Origin: Pseudomonas californiensis
Lineage (GTDB): Bacteria > Pseudomonadota > Gammaproteobacteria > Pseudomonadales > Pseudomonadaceae
Direction of reading: 5' to 3'
NCBI RefSeq assembly: GCF_021147775.1
Contig: NZ_JAGTPK010000001.1
Span: forward strand, 62,001-126,000
Length of the DNA: 64,000 nt
Numbering within the stretch: the first letter of the stretch is position 1; each line of letters starts with the position of its first letter. The notes beneath the pieces are model-generated. The model was not told the origin of the DNA. It ran no database searches and saw only the letters and a program-made list of their open reading frames with translations. The translations under genes were made by a program, and so were the position numbers. Below, in pieces: positions 55,396 to 64,000 of this stretch.

Positions 55396-56889
55396 ATGAC
55401 CACCCTGACTCGTGCTGACTGGGAACAACGTGCCCAGAATTTGAAGATCGAAGGCCGCGCCTTCATTCATGGCGAATACACCGCCGCCGCTTCTGGCGAG
55501 ACCTTTGACTGTGTGAGCCCGGTCGATGGCCGACTGCTCGCCAAGGTTGCCAGCTGCGATGCCGCCGATGCCCAGCGAGCCGTTGACGACGCACGCAGCG
55601 TATTCAATTCCGGCGCATGGTCGCGTCTGGCTCCGGCCAAGCGCAAGGCAACGATGATCCGTTTTGCCGGCCTGCTCAAGCAAAATTCCGAAGAGCTTGC
55701 CCTGCTCGAAACCCTGGACATGGGCAAGCCTATCAGTGATTCGTTTGGCATCGACGTGCCCGGCGCTGCTGGAGCCTTGAGCTGGAGCGGCGAGGCGATC
55801 GACAAGCTGTATGACGAAGTCGCCGCTACGCCGCACGACCAGTTGGGCCTGGTGACTCGCGAGCCGGTTGGCGTTGTGGCCGCTATCGTGCCATGGAATT
55901 TTCCGCTGATGATGGCCTGCTGGAAACTGGGTCCTGCGTTGTCCACCGGCAACTCGGTGGTGCTCAAGCCTTCCGAAAAGTCTCCGCTCACTGCCATTCG
56001 CATCGCGCAATTGGCCATCGAGGCCGGTATTCCTGCAGGCGTACTCAACGTGTTGCCGGGCTTCGGTCACACCGTTGGCAAGGCGCTGGCGTTGCACATG
56101 GATGTCGACACCGTGGTGTTCACCGGTTCGACCAAAATCGCCAAGCAGCTGATGATTTACGCCGGCGAATCGAACATGAAGCGCGTGTGGCTGGAAGCTG
56201 GCGGCAAGAGCCCGAACATTGTTTTCGCCGATGCGCCTGATCTGCAGGCAGCTGCCGAAGCCGCAGCCAGCGCGATTGCTTTCAACCAGGGTGAGGTCTG
56301 TACAGCAGGCTCGCGTCTGTTGGTGGAACGTTCCATCAAGGACCAGTTTTTGCCGTTGGTTATTGAGGCGCTGAAAGCCTGGAAGCCGGGTAATCCGCTC
56401 GACCCGTCCACTACGGTGGGCGCGCTGGTCGATACCCAGCAGATGAACAACGTGCTGTCGTACATCGAAGCTGGTCACACCGAGGGCGCCAAACTGGTGG
56501 TTGGCGGCAAGCGCATCCTTGAAGAAACCGGCGGCACGTACGTCGAGCCGACGATTTTTGACGGCGTGAACAACGCGATGAAAATCGCCCAGGAAGAAAT
56601 CTTCGGTCCAGTGCTGTCGGTGTTGACCTTCGACACTGCCGAAGAAGCCATTCAGATCGCCAACGACACGCAGTACGGCCTTGCGGCTGCGGTCTGGACG
56701 TCCAACATCTCCAGGGCGCACCTGACGGCCAAGGCGTTGCGTGCGGGCAGTGTATGGGTCAACCAGTATGACGGCGGCGACATGACCGCACCGTTCGGTG
56801 GCTTCAAGCAGTCGGGTAACGGCCGTGACAAGTCGCTGCATGCGTTCGACAAGTACACCGAGCTGAAGTCCACCTGGATCAAGCTCTAA
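55396..56889 (+). CDS. kauB: 4-guanidinobutyraldehyde / aminobutyraldehyde dehydrogenase
   Basis: A 497-residue aldehyde dehydrogenase. ATG 55396 fits GGAGG 8 nt upstream; the ATG two codons earlier is too close. It has the NAD fold TGNSVVLKPSEKSPLTA and FTGSTKIAKQL, the catalytic Glu in LEAGGKSPN and the catalytic Cys in NQGEVCTAGSRLLVE. The sequence is close to P. aeruginosa KauB/PauC, which oxidises 4-guanidinobutyraldehyde and gamma-glutamylated or free aminoaldehydes in arginine, agmatine and putrescine breakdown. AACAAGAG just before the site is a near-match to an Hfq/Crc motif. Confidence 0.93.
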   Translation: MTTLTRADWEQRAQNLKIEGRAFIHGEYTAAASGETFDCVSPVDGRLLAKVASCDAADAQRAVDDARSVFNSGAWSRLAPAKRKATMIRFAGLLKQNSEELALLETLDMGKPISDSFGIDVPGAAGALSWSGEAIDKLYDEVAATPHDQLGLVTREPVGVVAAIVPWNFPLMMACWKLGPALSTGNSVVLKPSEKSPLTAIRIAQLAIEAGIPAGVLNVLPGFGHTVGKALALHMDVDTVVFTGSTKIAKQLMIYAGESNMKRVWLEAGGKSPNIVFADAPDLQAAAEAAASAIAFNQGEVCTAGSRLLVERSIKDQFLPLVIEALKAWKPGNPLDPSTTVGALVDTQQMNNVLSYIEAGHTEGAKLVVGGKRILEETGGTYVEPTIFDGVNNAMKIAQEEIFGPVLSVLTFDTAEEAIQIANDTQYGLAAAVWTSNISRAHLTAKALRAGSVWVNQYDGGDMTAPFGGFKQSGNGRDKSLHAFDKYTELKSTWIKL

Positions 56890-57013
56890 GCGGCCCGTCC
56901 TCATCCGTCCCCGCACCGCGTGGGGACGAGATCTGACAAACACATACACCGACGCCCGCCGTCGGTGTTGTGTTTTTGGGCGTTGACACTTTACGACCCG
57001 CAGGAGCATGGAC

Positions 57014-58159
57014 ATGCGTTGGGGTACTTATTTCGCCGTGTTGGCCTCGGTATTGAGCGTTGGCCTGGCGATGGGCGTCAGCATGCCGCTGGTGTCGTTG
57101 CGGCTGGAGAACTGGGGCTACGGCTCGTTTGCCATCGGCATCATGGCGGCGATGCCTGCGTTTGGCGTGCTGGTCGGGGCTGGCGTTGCCAGCCGACTGG
57201 CAGCGCGGTGGGGCACCGTCAACCTGATGCGTCTGTGCCTGTGGGGCGGGGCGATTTCAGTCGGTGCACTGGCGCTGTTGCCGTATTACCCGGTCTGGCT
57301 CGTCCTGCGCCTGATGCTGGGGGTCATTCTTACCATCGTATTCATTCTGGGTGAAAGCTGGATCAATCAACTGGTGACCGAGCAGCTGCGTGGGCGGCTG
57401 GTCGCGTTGTACGGCAGTGCCTATGCGCTGAGCCAGTTGGCTGGTCCCTTGCTGCTTGGGATCATTGGCACCGCTGCCGACTACGGTTTCTGGATCGGCG
57501 TGCTGTTGCTGGTGGGTGCACCCTTTCTGTTGCTCGGTCGAACCGGCGCACCTTCGACCGAGTCCTGCCATGTGACCTTTGCCGATCTGGCGGGCTTCTG
57601 CCGTGGCATGCCTGCTATCGCCTGGGCAGTCGCATTGTTTGCCGCGTTCGAAGCGCTGATCCTGACCCTGCTGCCGATCTACTGCCTGCGCCATGGATTC
57701 ACGCCCGAGATCGCGCTGGTCATGGTCAGCGTGGTGGTGGTTGGCGATGCATTGCTGCAGTTGCCGATCGGCTTGCTGGCCGATCGCATGTCACGCCGTA
57801 CGCTGTTCACCGGTTGTGCTGCGACGCTGCTGGTTTCCAGCCTGCTGATACCGTTGCTGGTCCACACCGTACTGATCTGGCAATTGTGGGTGACGTTTGG
57901 TGCCAGCGCCGGTGGGCTGTTTACCTTGTCTCTGATCCTGATCGGTGAGCGTTATCGCGACGACTCGCTGGTGCGCGCCAACGCCCATGTGGCTCAGCTC
58001 TGGGGGATTGGCTGCCTGATCGGTCCGCTGGTGGCGGGTGCAGGCAGTCAGTGGGTCAGCGGCGATGCGCTGCCGCTGCTGATGGCGGCGGGCGCTTTCG
58101 GGTTGGTGATCCTGTCGATGAAACGCGGTGCGTTCGGTGCGCAGCCCGTGCGGGCCTAG
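57014..58159 (+). CDS. MFS transporter
   Basis: A 381-residue 12-span transporter starting at ATG 57014 (AGGAG with 7-nt spacer; an ATG two codons earlier is only 1 nt away). It has the GVASRLAARWG loop 2-3 motif, the VFILGESWINQLVTEQLRGRLVALYGSAYALSQLAGPLLLG segment of the YcaD/MFS-1 subfamily and DRMSRRTLF in the second half. It follows kauB in the same direction and may export or import a related amine, but nothing in the sequence fixes the substrate. It converges with the next gene, sharing a CTAG stop overlap. Confidence 0.88.
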   Translation: MRWGTYFAVLASVLSVGLAMGVSMPLVSLRLENWGYGSFAIGIMAAMPAFGVLVGAGVASRLAARWGTVNLMRLCLWGGAISVGALALLPYYPVWLVLRLMLGVILTIVFILGESWINQLVTEQLRGRLVALYGSAYALSQLAGPLLLGIIGTAADYGFWIGVLLLVGAPFLLLGRTGAPSTESCHVTFADLAGFCRGMPAIAWAVALFAAFEALILTLLPIYCLRHGFTPEIALVMVSVVVVGDALLQLPIGLLADRMSRRTLFTGCAATLLVSSLLIPLLVHTVLIWQLWVTFGASAGGLFTLSLILIGERYRDDSLVRANAHVAQLWGIGCLIGPLVAGAGSQWVSGDALPLLMAAGAFGLVILSMKRGAFGAQPVRA

Positions 58160-59745
58160 AGCATCCGCTCCAGGCCTATGGCCCGACTCATCCATGCGTT
58201 GAGGCGCCGCCACCAGTCACCTGGCTCGGTGTGCAGCGTGTGGATCTGGCCATCGTCCTCGGTGACCCAGACGACCTTGCCGTCTTCCAGTCGCGCCTCG
58301 TAGGTCAGTGACGGCGCCATGCCTTGCAGGGTCAGCTCGCGCAGTTCTTCGGCCAGTTGCGGGCTGTCGACCAGCACGCCGACTTCGGTGTTCCACAGCA
58401 CTGAGCGTGGGTCGAAGTTGAAAGAGCCGACAAACACTTTCTGTCGATCAAAGATCATGGCCTTGCTGTGCAGGCTGGATTCGGAGCTGCCCAGCGACTG
58501 ACTTTTCTTGAACAGGTGCGGTCCGCTGCCGCGCGTGGTTTCGGCATCGCCCGGTTGTCTGCGCAGCTCGAACAGCTTGACGCCGTGTTCCAGCAGCGCT
58601 TTGCGATAAGGCGCGTAGCCGCCATGTACAGCGGGCACATCGGTCGCTTCCAGCGAGTTGGTCAGCAAGCTGACATCGACGCCTGCGTCGGCGCGGCCGG
58701 TCAGGTACAGCAGGCCTTCTGGTCCGGGCACAAAATACGCCGAAATCAACATCAGCTCTTTGCGGGTATTCAGCAGCTCGGGTGCCAATTGTGTGGTCAG
58801 CAGCAAGTGTGGATCAGGCTCACCGCGCGCAAGGACTTTGGTGGGAGCGTCCCACAATGCCTGGTTGTGCGCCCACACCAGCTCGTTGAGCCAGGTTTTC
58901 ATGCGGGGCTCGGTCTTGTAGGCCATCATCCGCTCATACAGAGCCTTGTGTTGCTGATGAGCCTGTTCCAGCGACGTTTCCAGTTTTTTGCGGGCCTTGG
59001 CGAGGTCATGTCTGTCTGGCAGAAAGTACATGAAATCATCGATTGGCTTGCTCAGCGTGCTGTTCCAGTACTGATCGAAGCTGTGCCCGAGCTGTTCGGC
59101 AACCGGCCCGACACTCAGCATGTCGATGTCGGTGAAATTCAGGTTGGGCTCGGCATCGAAATATTCATCGCCCAGATTGCGTCCGCCGACGATGGCCACG
59201 CTACTGTCGGCCAGCCACAGTTTGTTGTGCATGCGCCGATGCTGGCGCGAAAGGTTCATCAGCCGCCCCAGGCTGCGTGTCACACCGGTTTCGCGCCCCA
59301 GATTTTGCGGGTTGAACAGCCGGATCTGAATGTTCGGGTGCGCGGCGAGGGTGGCAATGGCCTGGTCCAGGCCGTCGCTGGTGGTGTCGTCCAGCAGAAC
59401 GCGTACGCGCACGCCACGGTCGGCCGCTTTCAACAGTTCATCGATCAGCGCGCGCGTGCTCAGGCCGTCGTGGACGATATAGTACTGAAGGTCCAGACTG
59501 CTTTTTGCGTTGCGGATCAGTTCGGCCCGGGCCTTGAACGCATCGCTGCTATCGGGCAGCAGACGAAAGCCCGAGCGCCCTTCGTGAGGCATGGCCATGG
59601 CTTGAATCGAGCGGCCGAACGCCGAGTCCGAAGGTGGCATGGCCTGGCTCGGCTCGCTGAAGCGGCCTTGGTGTGCGCAACCGCTGACGCACAGCGCAAC
59701 CAGCAAGCAAAAGGACAGAGTCCAGGAGTTCTTCACATTGATCAT
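58156..59745 (-). CDS. Phospholipase D-family lipoprotein (cardiolipin synthase C-like)
   Basis: A 529-residue protein with a lipoprotein signal (LSFCLLVALCVSGC, lipobox VSGC). Two HKD motifs are visible: HNKLWLADSSVAIVGGRNLGDEYF at about 174-197 and HSKAMIFDRQKVFVGSFNFDPRS at about 423-445. The layout matches E. coli ClsC/YmdC, which makes cardiolipin with YmdB; here no ymdB neighbour is seen. A GTG at 59736 is an alternative start. It likely acts at the periplasmic face. Confidence 0.87.
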   Translation of the reverse strand: MINVKNSWTLSFCLLVALCVSGCAHQGRFSEPSQAMPPSDSAFGRSIQAMAMPHEGRSGFRLLPDSSDAFKARAELIRNAKSSLDLQYYIVHDGLSTRALIDELLKAADRGVRVRVLLDDTTSDGLDQAIATLAAHPNIQIRLFNPQNLGRETGVTRSLGRLMNLSRQHRRMHNKLWLADSSVAIVGGRNLGDEYFDAEPNLNFTDIDMLSVGPVAEQLGHSFDQYWNSTLSKPIDDFMYFLPDRHDLAKARKKLETSLEQAHQQHKALYERMMAYKTEPRMKTWLNELVWAHNQALWDAPTKVLARGEPDPHLLLTTQLAPELLNTRKELMLISAYFVPGPEGLLYLTGRADAGVDVSLLTNSLEATDVPAVHGGYAPYRKALLEHGVKLFELRRQPGDAETTRGSGPHLFKKSQSLGSSESSLHSKAMIFDRQKVFVGSFNFDPRSVLWNTEVGVLVDSPQLAEELRELTLQGMAPSLTYEARLEDGKVVWVTEDDGQIHTLHTEPGDWWRRLNAWMSRAIGLERML

Positions 59746-59808
59746 CCGCGACGGGGCATGGCTCGACTTGCCGATAGGACCTGCAAAAGCGGGAAAAATT
59801 TGCCAGCG

Positions 59809-61230
59809 TCAGTCAGTTTGCGCAATCAACTGCGCAATGGTCTCGCCGACAGTACGCACAGCTTCCTCGATCTGGCGGGTTGGCTTGGCAGCGTAGTTCA
59901 TTCGCAGGCAGTTACGGTACTTGCCCGACGCCGAGAAAATACTGCCCACCGCGATCTGTACGTTTTTGTCGAGCAGCGCCCGGTTCAGGCGCAAGGTGTC
60001 GAAGTCTTCCGCCAGCTCCACCCACAGCATGAAGCCGCCTTGCGGACGACTTGCGCGCGTACCTTCGGGGAAATAACGCATGACCCAGTCGATCATCTGG
60101 TCGCGACTGCGCTGGTATTGCGTGCGCATGCGGCGCAAGTGCGGCTCGTAGTGGCCGCCTTCGATAAAGTCGGCAATTGCCAGCTGCGGCTGTGGCGCTG
60201 TAGAGCCTGTGACGATGTACTTCATGTGCAGGACGCGTTCGAGGTAACGCCCTGGGGCAACCCAACCGATGCGCAAGCCGGGCGCCAGTGTCTTGGAAAA
60301 CGAACTGCACAGCAGCACACGACCGTCTTCGTCGAAAGACTTGATGGTGCGCGGGCGAGGGTAGGTGTAGGCCAGATCGCCATACACATCGTCTTCGATG
60401 ATCGCGACGTCAAAGCGTTGCGCCAGGGTCAGCAGGGCGCGTTTGCGAGCCTCCGGCATCACATAACCCAGCGGGTTGTTGCAGCTGGGTGTCAGCTGAA
60501 TGATCTTGATCGGCCATTGTTCCAGCGCCAGCTCCAGCGCTTCGAGGCTGATGCCGGTCAACGGGTCGGTAGGGATCTCCAGCGCTTTCATGCCCAGCCC
60601 TTTCAGGGTCTGCATGGCACCGAAAAAGCTTGGCGAATCCACTGCGACAATATCGCCCGGTGAGCAGATGGCGCGGACGCTGGCTGACAACGCTTCGTGA
60701 CAGCCAGTGGTGATGATCAGGTCATTGGCGGTCAGGTTGCAGCCTGAATCCAGCATCAGGCGGGCAATTTGTTGGCGAAGTGTATGGACACCATAGATAT
60801 TGTCGTAATACAGCCCCGGCATGTCTTGATGGCGGCTCAGTTGGCTCAAGGAGCGCATCAACGGTTTGAGCGTTGGGCTGGTCAGGTCCGGCATCCCTCG
60901 GCCCAGTTGCGTGACGGCCTCGCGAGGCGCTACCCGGATCAGGTCCAGAACCTGATCCCACTGCGAGATATCCACAGGCCGCTGAGCCGGACGACCCACG
61001 GCCGGCAAGGCCGGAGCCTGGCGGCTGGCAGACACAAAATAGCCGGACTTGGGCTTGGGCATAGCCATCCCGTTGTCTTCCAGCACCCGGTATGCCTGCT
61101 GCACCGTGCTCAGGCTGACGCCATGTTCGACACTCAACGCCCGCACCGACGGCAGTCGGTCGCCGGGTCGGTAGAAGCCGTTTTCAATGCGCGAGCCGAG
61201 CAGCTCGGCGAGGTTGACATAGAGGGTCAT
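59809..61230 (-). CDS. MocR-type PLP-dependent transcriptional regulator
   Basis: A 473-residue fusion of a GntR winged helix (residues 1-75, ENGFYRPGDRLPSVRALSVEHGVSLSTVQQAYRVLEDNGM) and an aminotransferase fold-I domain. The PLP site reads LLCSSFSKTLAPGLRIGWVAPGRY (Schiff-base Lys in SFSKT). GabR, PdxR and TauR are relatives that bind paired direct repeats. Three copies of an ATCTGTA box lie 35-120 nt upstream (two direct, one inverted), the expected MocR operator plan. The divergent DUF1127 gene is the likely target, along with itself. Confidence 0.92.
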   Translation of the reverse strand: MTLYVNLAELLGSRIENGFYRPGDRLPSVRALSVEHGVSLSTVQQAYRVLEDNGMAMPKPKSGYFVSASRQAPALPAVGRPAQRPVDISQWDQVLDLIRVAPREAVTQLGRGMPDLTSPTLKPLMRSLSQLSRHQDMPGLYYDNIYGVHTLRQQIARLMLDSGCNLTANDLIITTGCHEALSASVRAICSPGDIVAVDSPSFFGAMQTLKGLGMKALEIPTDPLTGISLEALELALEQWPIKIIQLTPSCNNPLGYVMPEARKRALLTLAQRFDVAIIEDDVYGDLAYTYPRPRTIKSFDEDGRVLLCSSFSKTLAPGLRIGWVAPGRYLERVLHMKYIVTGSTAPQPQLAIADFIEGGHYEPHLRRMRTQYQRSRDQMIDWVMRYFPEGTRASRPQGGFMLWVELAEDFDTLRLNRALLDKNVQIAVGSIFSASGKYRNCLRMNYAAKPTRQIEEAVRTVGETIAQLIAQTD

Positions 61231-61264
61231 GGGGTACTCGGAGGAAGGGCCCGGGGAGGCCGGG

Positions 61265-61350
61265 CAATACAGATAGGCTGAAAATATAGCATTCAGGCCC
61301 GGTTTTCCACGATCTGTATGTTTTATTTATCGTTTGTTTGGATCTGTAAT
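61265..61350. promoter_or_regulatory. MocR operator candidate: three ATCTGTA boxes
   Basis: GATCTGTATG at 61311-61320 and GATCTGTAAT at 61341-61350 are direct repeats 30 bp apart; CAATACAGAT at 61265-61274 is the same box inverted (ATCTGTATTG). Spacing by about three helical turns and one inverted box match the MocR scheme known for GabR/PdxR. Confidence 0.65.
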
Positions 61351-61407
61351 GCTTTTGCCGTTCGCTTCATCATGGAACCACACCCACCCTGATGGAGGAA
61401 CCTGACG

Positions 61408-61656
61408 ATGAACGGGTTCAGCGATGTGCGTCTGGCGCTTCACACACAAGAATTGGATGAATCAGGCTCGAAGGCAGCCAATACGATCCATGCGCGCAAG
61501 GCTGAGCTGCCAGCAGGCATGAATCGTTGGGCGTTGTATGCGCATCGCTGGGCAACCCGCCGCAGCCTTTTGCAGCTGACCAGCGATGAGCTGCGCGACA
61601 TCGGGCTCGACCCGCTGCAAGCGCGGGCCGAGGCATTGAAGCCGTTCTGGCGTTGA
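61408..61656 (+). CDS. DUF1127 protein
   Basis: An 82-residue protein with a C-terminal DUF1127 (YjiS-like) domain: RWATRRSLLQLTSDELRDIGLDPLQARAEALKPFWR. The N-terminal 35 residues are a variable linker. Start ATG 61408 follows GGAGG by 9 nt. DUF1127 proteins are small Arg-rich proteins; some bind RNA and adjust phosphate or carbon metabolism. It is divergent from the MocR regulator and lies between it and the FAD oxidoreductase gene. Confidence 0.88.
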   Translation: MNGFSDVRLALHTQELDESGSKAANTIHARKAELPAGMNRWALYAHRWATRRSLLQLTSDELRDIGLDPLQARAEALKPFWR

Positions 61657-61668
61657 TATCCGGGCGGT

Positions 61669-62982
61669 TCAGCGCAGTTCTTTCAACCGATGCCAGAGCA
61701 TGCCCAGTGCCAACAGCGGCGAGCGCAAATGCTTGCCGCCCGGGAAGGTAATGTGCGGGACTTTAGCGAACAGGTCGAAGCCGTCGCTGTGTTGGCCAGC
61801 GATGGCTTCTGCCAGCAGACGGCCCGCCAGGTGCGTGGCATTCAAACCATGGCCTGAGTAGGCCTGGGCGTAGAACACGTTCGGATGACTCTTGAGACGA
61901 CCGATCTGCGGCAACCGATTGGCGCCGATGCCGATCATCCCACCCCATTGATAATCGATTTTTACGCTGCCCAGTTGCGGAAACACTTCCAGCATCTTGG
62001 GCCGCATGTAGGCGGCAATGTCCTGCGGGTCGCGCCCCGAATAGTGGCAGGCGCCGCCGAACAGCAAACGGCGATCAGCCGACAGCCGATAATAGTCCAC
62101 CGTCACGCGCTGGTCGCAGACCGCCATGTCTCTGGGCAGCAGCTCAGCGGCTTGCGCCTCGCTCAAGGGTTCGGTCGCAATGATATAGCTGCCAGCGGGC
62201 AGCACCTTGCCGCTGATTTCCGGATTGAGGTCATTCAGGTAGGCATTGCAGCCCAGCACCAGTGTTTTTGCCTTCACTTCGCCTTGAGCGGTGTGCACAG
62301 TGACTTGCGGGCCGTAGTCGATCCGCGTCGCCGCCGAGTGTTCGAATATCTGCACCCCCAGTGATCGCGCGACAGCCGCTTCACCCAGTGCCAGGTTCAA
62401 GGGATGCAAATGCCCCGAGCCCATGTCGATCAGGCCGCCGACGTAGCGATTCGAACCCACCACGCTGTGCATCTGTGCGGATTGCAGCAGTTGCAGTTCG
62501 TGGCGATAACCCAGGCTGCGCAATTCGTCTGCGTCCTCGGCCAGGCTGGCGAGGTCGCGTGGCTTGTTGGCGAGGTCGCAGTAGCCCCATTTCAGGTCGC
62601 AGTCGATGCCGTGGCGCTCGACGCGCTGGCGCACGATTTCCACGGCCTCAAGGCCCAGCAGTTTGAGCTGACGCACGCCCTCGTTGCCAATCACGTTGGC
62701 GAACTGCTCGACGCCATGACCCACGCCACGAATCAATTGGCCGCCGTTACGGCCGCTGGCACCCCAGCCGATCTTGCGTGACTCGAGCAGGGCAACGCTC
62801 AGCCCGCGCTCGGCCAGCTCAATGGCCGTGTTGAGCCCGGAGAACCCGCCACCCACCACGCACACGTCGACTTCAAGCATGCCTTGCAACGCAGGATGGT
62901 CCGGCTGCGGATGGCTGCTGGCTGCGTAATAGGAGGCGGCGTGCTGGTCCTGACGGGCGGGATGCTGAACGCGGGCGTTCAT
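61669..62982 (-). CDS. FAD-dependent amine oxidoreductase (PuuB/PauB-like)
   Basis: A 437-residue DAO-family flavoprotein starting at ATG 62982 (AAGGA upstream); a much longer in-frame stretch upstream is excluded as it lacks coding character and overlaps two real genes. The FAD motif is VDVCVVGGGFSGLNTAIELAERG (GGGFSG at 44-49), then GWGASGRNGGQLIRGVGHG and the C-terminal GIGANRLPQIGR and YSGHGLNATHLAGRLLAEAI. Closest in pattern to gamma-glutamylputrescine oxidase (PuuB) and the PauB proteins of pseudomonads. Together with kauB it suggests polyamine catabolism. Confidence 0.9.
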   Translation of the reverse strand: MNARVQHPARQDQHAASYYAASSHPQPDHPALQGMLEVDVCVVGGGFSGLNTAIELAERGLSVALLESRKIGWGASGRNGGQLIRGVGHGVEQFANVIGNEGVRQLKLLGLEAVEIVRQRVERHGIDCDLKWGYCDLANKPRDLASLAEDADELRSLGYRHELQLLQSAQMHSVVGSNRYVGGLIDMGSGHLHPLNLALGEAAVARSLGVQIFEHSAATRIDYGPQVTVHTAQGEVKAKTLVLGCNAYLNDLNPEISGKVLPAGSYIIATEPLSEAQAAELLPRDMAVCDQRVTVDYYRLSADRRLLFGGACHYSGRDPQDIAAYMRPKMLEVFPQLGSVKIDYQWGGMIGIGANRLPQIGRLKSHPNVFYAQAYSGHGLNATHLAGRLLAEAIAGQHSDGFDLFAKVPHITFPGGKHLRSPLLALGMLWHRLKELR

Positions 62983-63089
62983 GGGGAGGTCCTTTTGACG
63001 GTGGCTGAATGTGTCCGGAGCATATGCTGCTGTCATGCGCCTGCCAACTGAGGCAAAATTCCCCCACTGTATTTGGGGTAATGCCTGCA

Positions 63090-63443
63090 ATGAGCTGCAA
63101 CCGTGAAAAAATCCGTGATTTACGGCGTCAGATCCCCTCGTTCGAGTGCGTGCCTGGCTGTCACGATTGCTGCGGGCCGGTAACCACGTCTTCTGAGGAA
63201 ATGTCGCGTCTGCCGCGCAAGACCCGCGCCGAGCAGGAAGCAGCGCTGACCGAGCTGAACTGCGTACATCTGGGGCCGCAAGGCTGCACGGTGTACGAAG
63301 AGCGCCCGTTGATCTGCCGGCTGTTCGGCACCACCCAGACCCTGCCATGCCCCAATGGTCGTCGCCCTGTCGAGCTGATCCACCCGCGCGTCGAGAAGCA
63401 GGTGCACGAATACATCGCCTCGACGCGTCAGGTGCTGGTCTAA
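63090..63443 (+). CDS. YkgJ family cysteine-cluster protein
   Basis: A 117-residue protein starting MSCNREKIRDLRRQIPSFECVPGCHDCCGPV (ATG 63090, or ATG 63081). Cys residues CVPGCHDCC at about 20-28, LNCVHLGPQGCTVYEERPLICRLFG and LPCPNG form the CxxxCxxCC zinc or iron-sulfur cluster set of the family (UPF0153). Function unknown, often annotated as an Fe-S oxidoreductase-like protein. It lies between the FAD oxidoreductase (divergent) and lrp (convergent). Confidence 0.85.
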   Translation: MSCNREKIRDLRRQIPSFECVPGCHDCCGPVTTSSEEMSRLPRKTRAEQEAALTELNCVHLGPQGCTVYEERPLICRLFGTTQTLPCPNGRRPVELIHPRVEKQVHEYIASTRQVLV

Positions 63444-63452
63444 AAGACGCCG

Positions 63453-63941
63453 TCAGTCTGCGATCGGCAGGCTCAGGCTCTCTTTCACCTCTTCCATCAC
63501 GATGTAGCTCTTGGACTCGCGCACGTGGGGCAGCTTCAGGAGGATGTCGCCGAGCAGTTTTCGGTAGGACGCCATCTCTGAAATACGAGCCTTGACCAGA
63601 TAGTCGAAGTCGCCCGACACCAAATGGCATTCCAGCACGTGCGGCAATTTGAGCACGGCCCGACGAAACTCCTCAAACGTGTCGCCGGACTTGTAATCGA
63701 GGCTGATCTCGACAAACACCAGCAAGCTGGCCTTGAGGCTTTGCGGATTCAGGCGCGCGTTGTAACCCATGATGATGCCTTCACGCTCGAGTCGACGAAC
63801 CCGCTCGGTACAAGGCGTGGTAGACAGCCCGACCCGCTCGCCCAGCTCGGTGAACGAGATGCGTCCATCTGCCTGAAGAATGCGCAGGATGCTGCGGTCG
63901 ATCTTGTCGAGTTCACGTTTTGACTGGTGTTCGGTACGCAC
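63453..63941 (-). CDS. lrp: Lrp/AsnC family transcriptional regulator
   Basis: A 162-residue Lrp. The helix-turn-helix is at about 12-60 (LDKIDRSILRILQADGRISFTELGERVGLSTTPCTERVRRLEREGII), and the RAM ligand domain follows (VFVEISLDYKSGDTFEEFRRAVLKLPHVLECHLVSGDFDYLVKARI). The position beside the FAD oxidoreductase matches the pseudomonad Lrp/DadR that activates the D-amino-acid dehydrogenase operon dadAX in response to L-alanine; dadA would lie just outside the window, divergent from this gene. The window ends 59 nt upstream of it, in the presumed shared promoter. Confidence 0.94.
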   Translation of the reverse strand: MRTEHQSKRELDKIDRSILRILQADGRISFTELGERVGLSTTPCTERVRRLEREGIIMGYNARLNPQSLKASLLVFVEISLDYKSGDTFEEFRRAVLKLPHVLECHLVSGDFDYLVKARISEMASYRKLLGDILLKLPHVRESKSYIVMEEVKESLSLPIAD

Positions 63942-64000
63942 AGGTGGTGTCCCCTCTACGAAAGCGTTCTTTGCCGTGGATTAGGCCCGAATATAAGTAA

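Noticed and set aside
62983..63630. In-frame extension of the FAD oxidoreductase to 653 residues
   Set aside because: The upstream part overlaps the cysteine-cluster gene and lrp on opposite strands, has no family similarity, and ATG 62982 has a good ribosome binding site and a family-like start.

Overview
This 64 kb window is chromosomal DNA from a gamma-proteobacterium of the genus Pseudomonas, most likely the P. syringae/P. fluorescens side. The evidence is gene content and order: ygfB - zapA - 6S RNA - fau, trxA-rho, ubiD, ppx/ppk1, hemB, oxyR-recG, exbB-exbD-tonB, spoT-rpoZ-gmk, yicC/rph, crc/pyrE, argB-algC-dut-coaBC/radC, rpmB-rpmG, kauB and lrp. Other support comes from the high GC, Pseudomonas-type REP elements and the long membrane-sensor form of AlgC. 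Almost the whole window is core housekeeping DNA; I saw no tRNA or rRNA gene, CRISPR array, transposase or integrase.

Layout. 1-4.5 kb: YgfB end, small coiled-coil protein, ZapA, 6S RNA, 5-formyl-THF cyclo-ligase, a 50-aa membrane protein, an EVE protein, a FliL-like protein and a quinone oxidoreductase. 4.5-7.6 kb: the clearest accessory island, an S-type (colicin E9-like) HNH DNase bacteriocin, its Im9-family immunity protein and an unrecognised coiled-coil protein. 7.6-9.0 kb: two tandem exported proteins with TonB-C-terminal-like domains. 9.2-15.9 kb: glpT, ChaC-like cyclotransferase, ferredoxin-type reductase plus ubiD, rho, trxA. 16-19.8 kb: a GntR regulator divergent from a four-gene polar amino-acid ABC transporter, with two near-identical operator candidates. 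20-25 kb: ppx/ppk1 (tail-to-tail overlap), hemB. 25-30 kb: DedA, ElbB, CitMHS citrate transporter, GFA protein, HDOD protein. 30-36 kb: recG, oxyR, tonB-exbD-exbB, an SDR. 36.7-45.7 kb: lipoprotein, RidA, spoT, rpoZ, gmk, yicC, rph, DUF4870, crc, pyrE, DUF4124. 45.8-51.8 kb: argB, algC, dut, coaBC, radC. 52-64 kb: peptide-binding protein, L28/L33, I78 inhibitor, cupin, kauB, MFS, phospholipase D lipoprotein, MocR regulator, DUF1127, FAD oxidoreductase, cysteine-cluster protein and Lrp.

Working together: spoT, rpoZ and gmk group (p)ppGpp, RNA polymerase omega and guanylate synthesis; ppx/ppk1 set polyphosphate level; crc is the post-transcriptional catabolite repressor partner of Hfq, and glpT in the same window carries a perfect A-rich Hfq/Crc-type motif beside its ribosome binding site. 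kauB, the FAD oxidoreductase and lrp look like a polyamine/amino-acid catabolic neighbourhood. The best candidates for something undescribed are the third gene of the bacteriocin cassette and the adjacent TonB-like pair.
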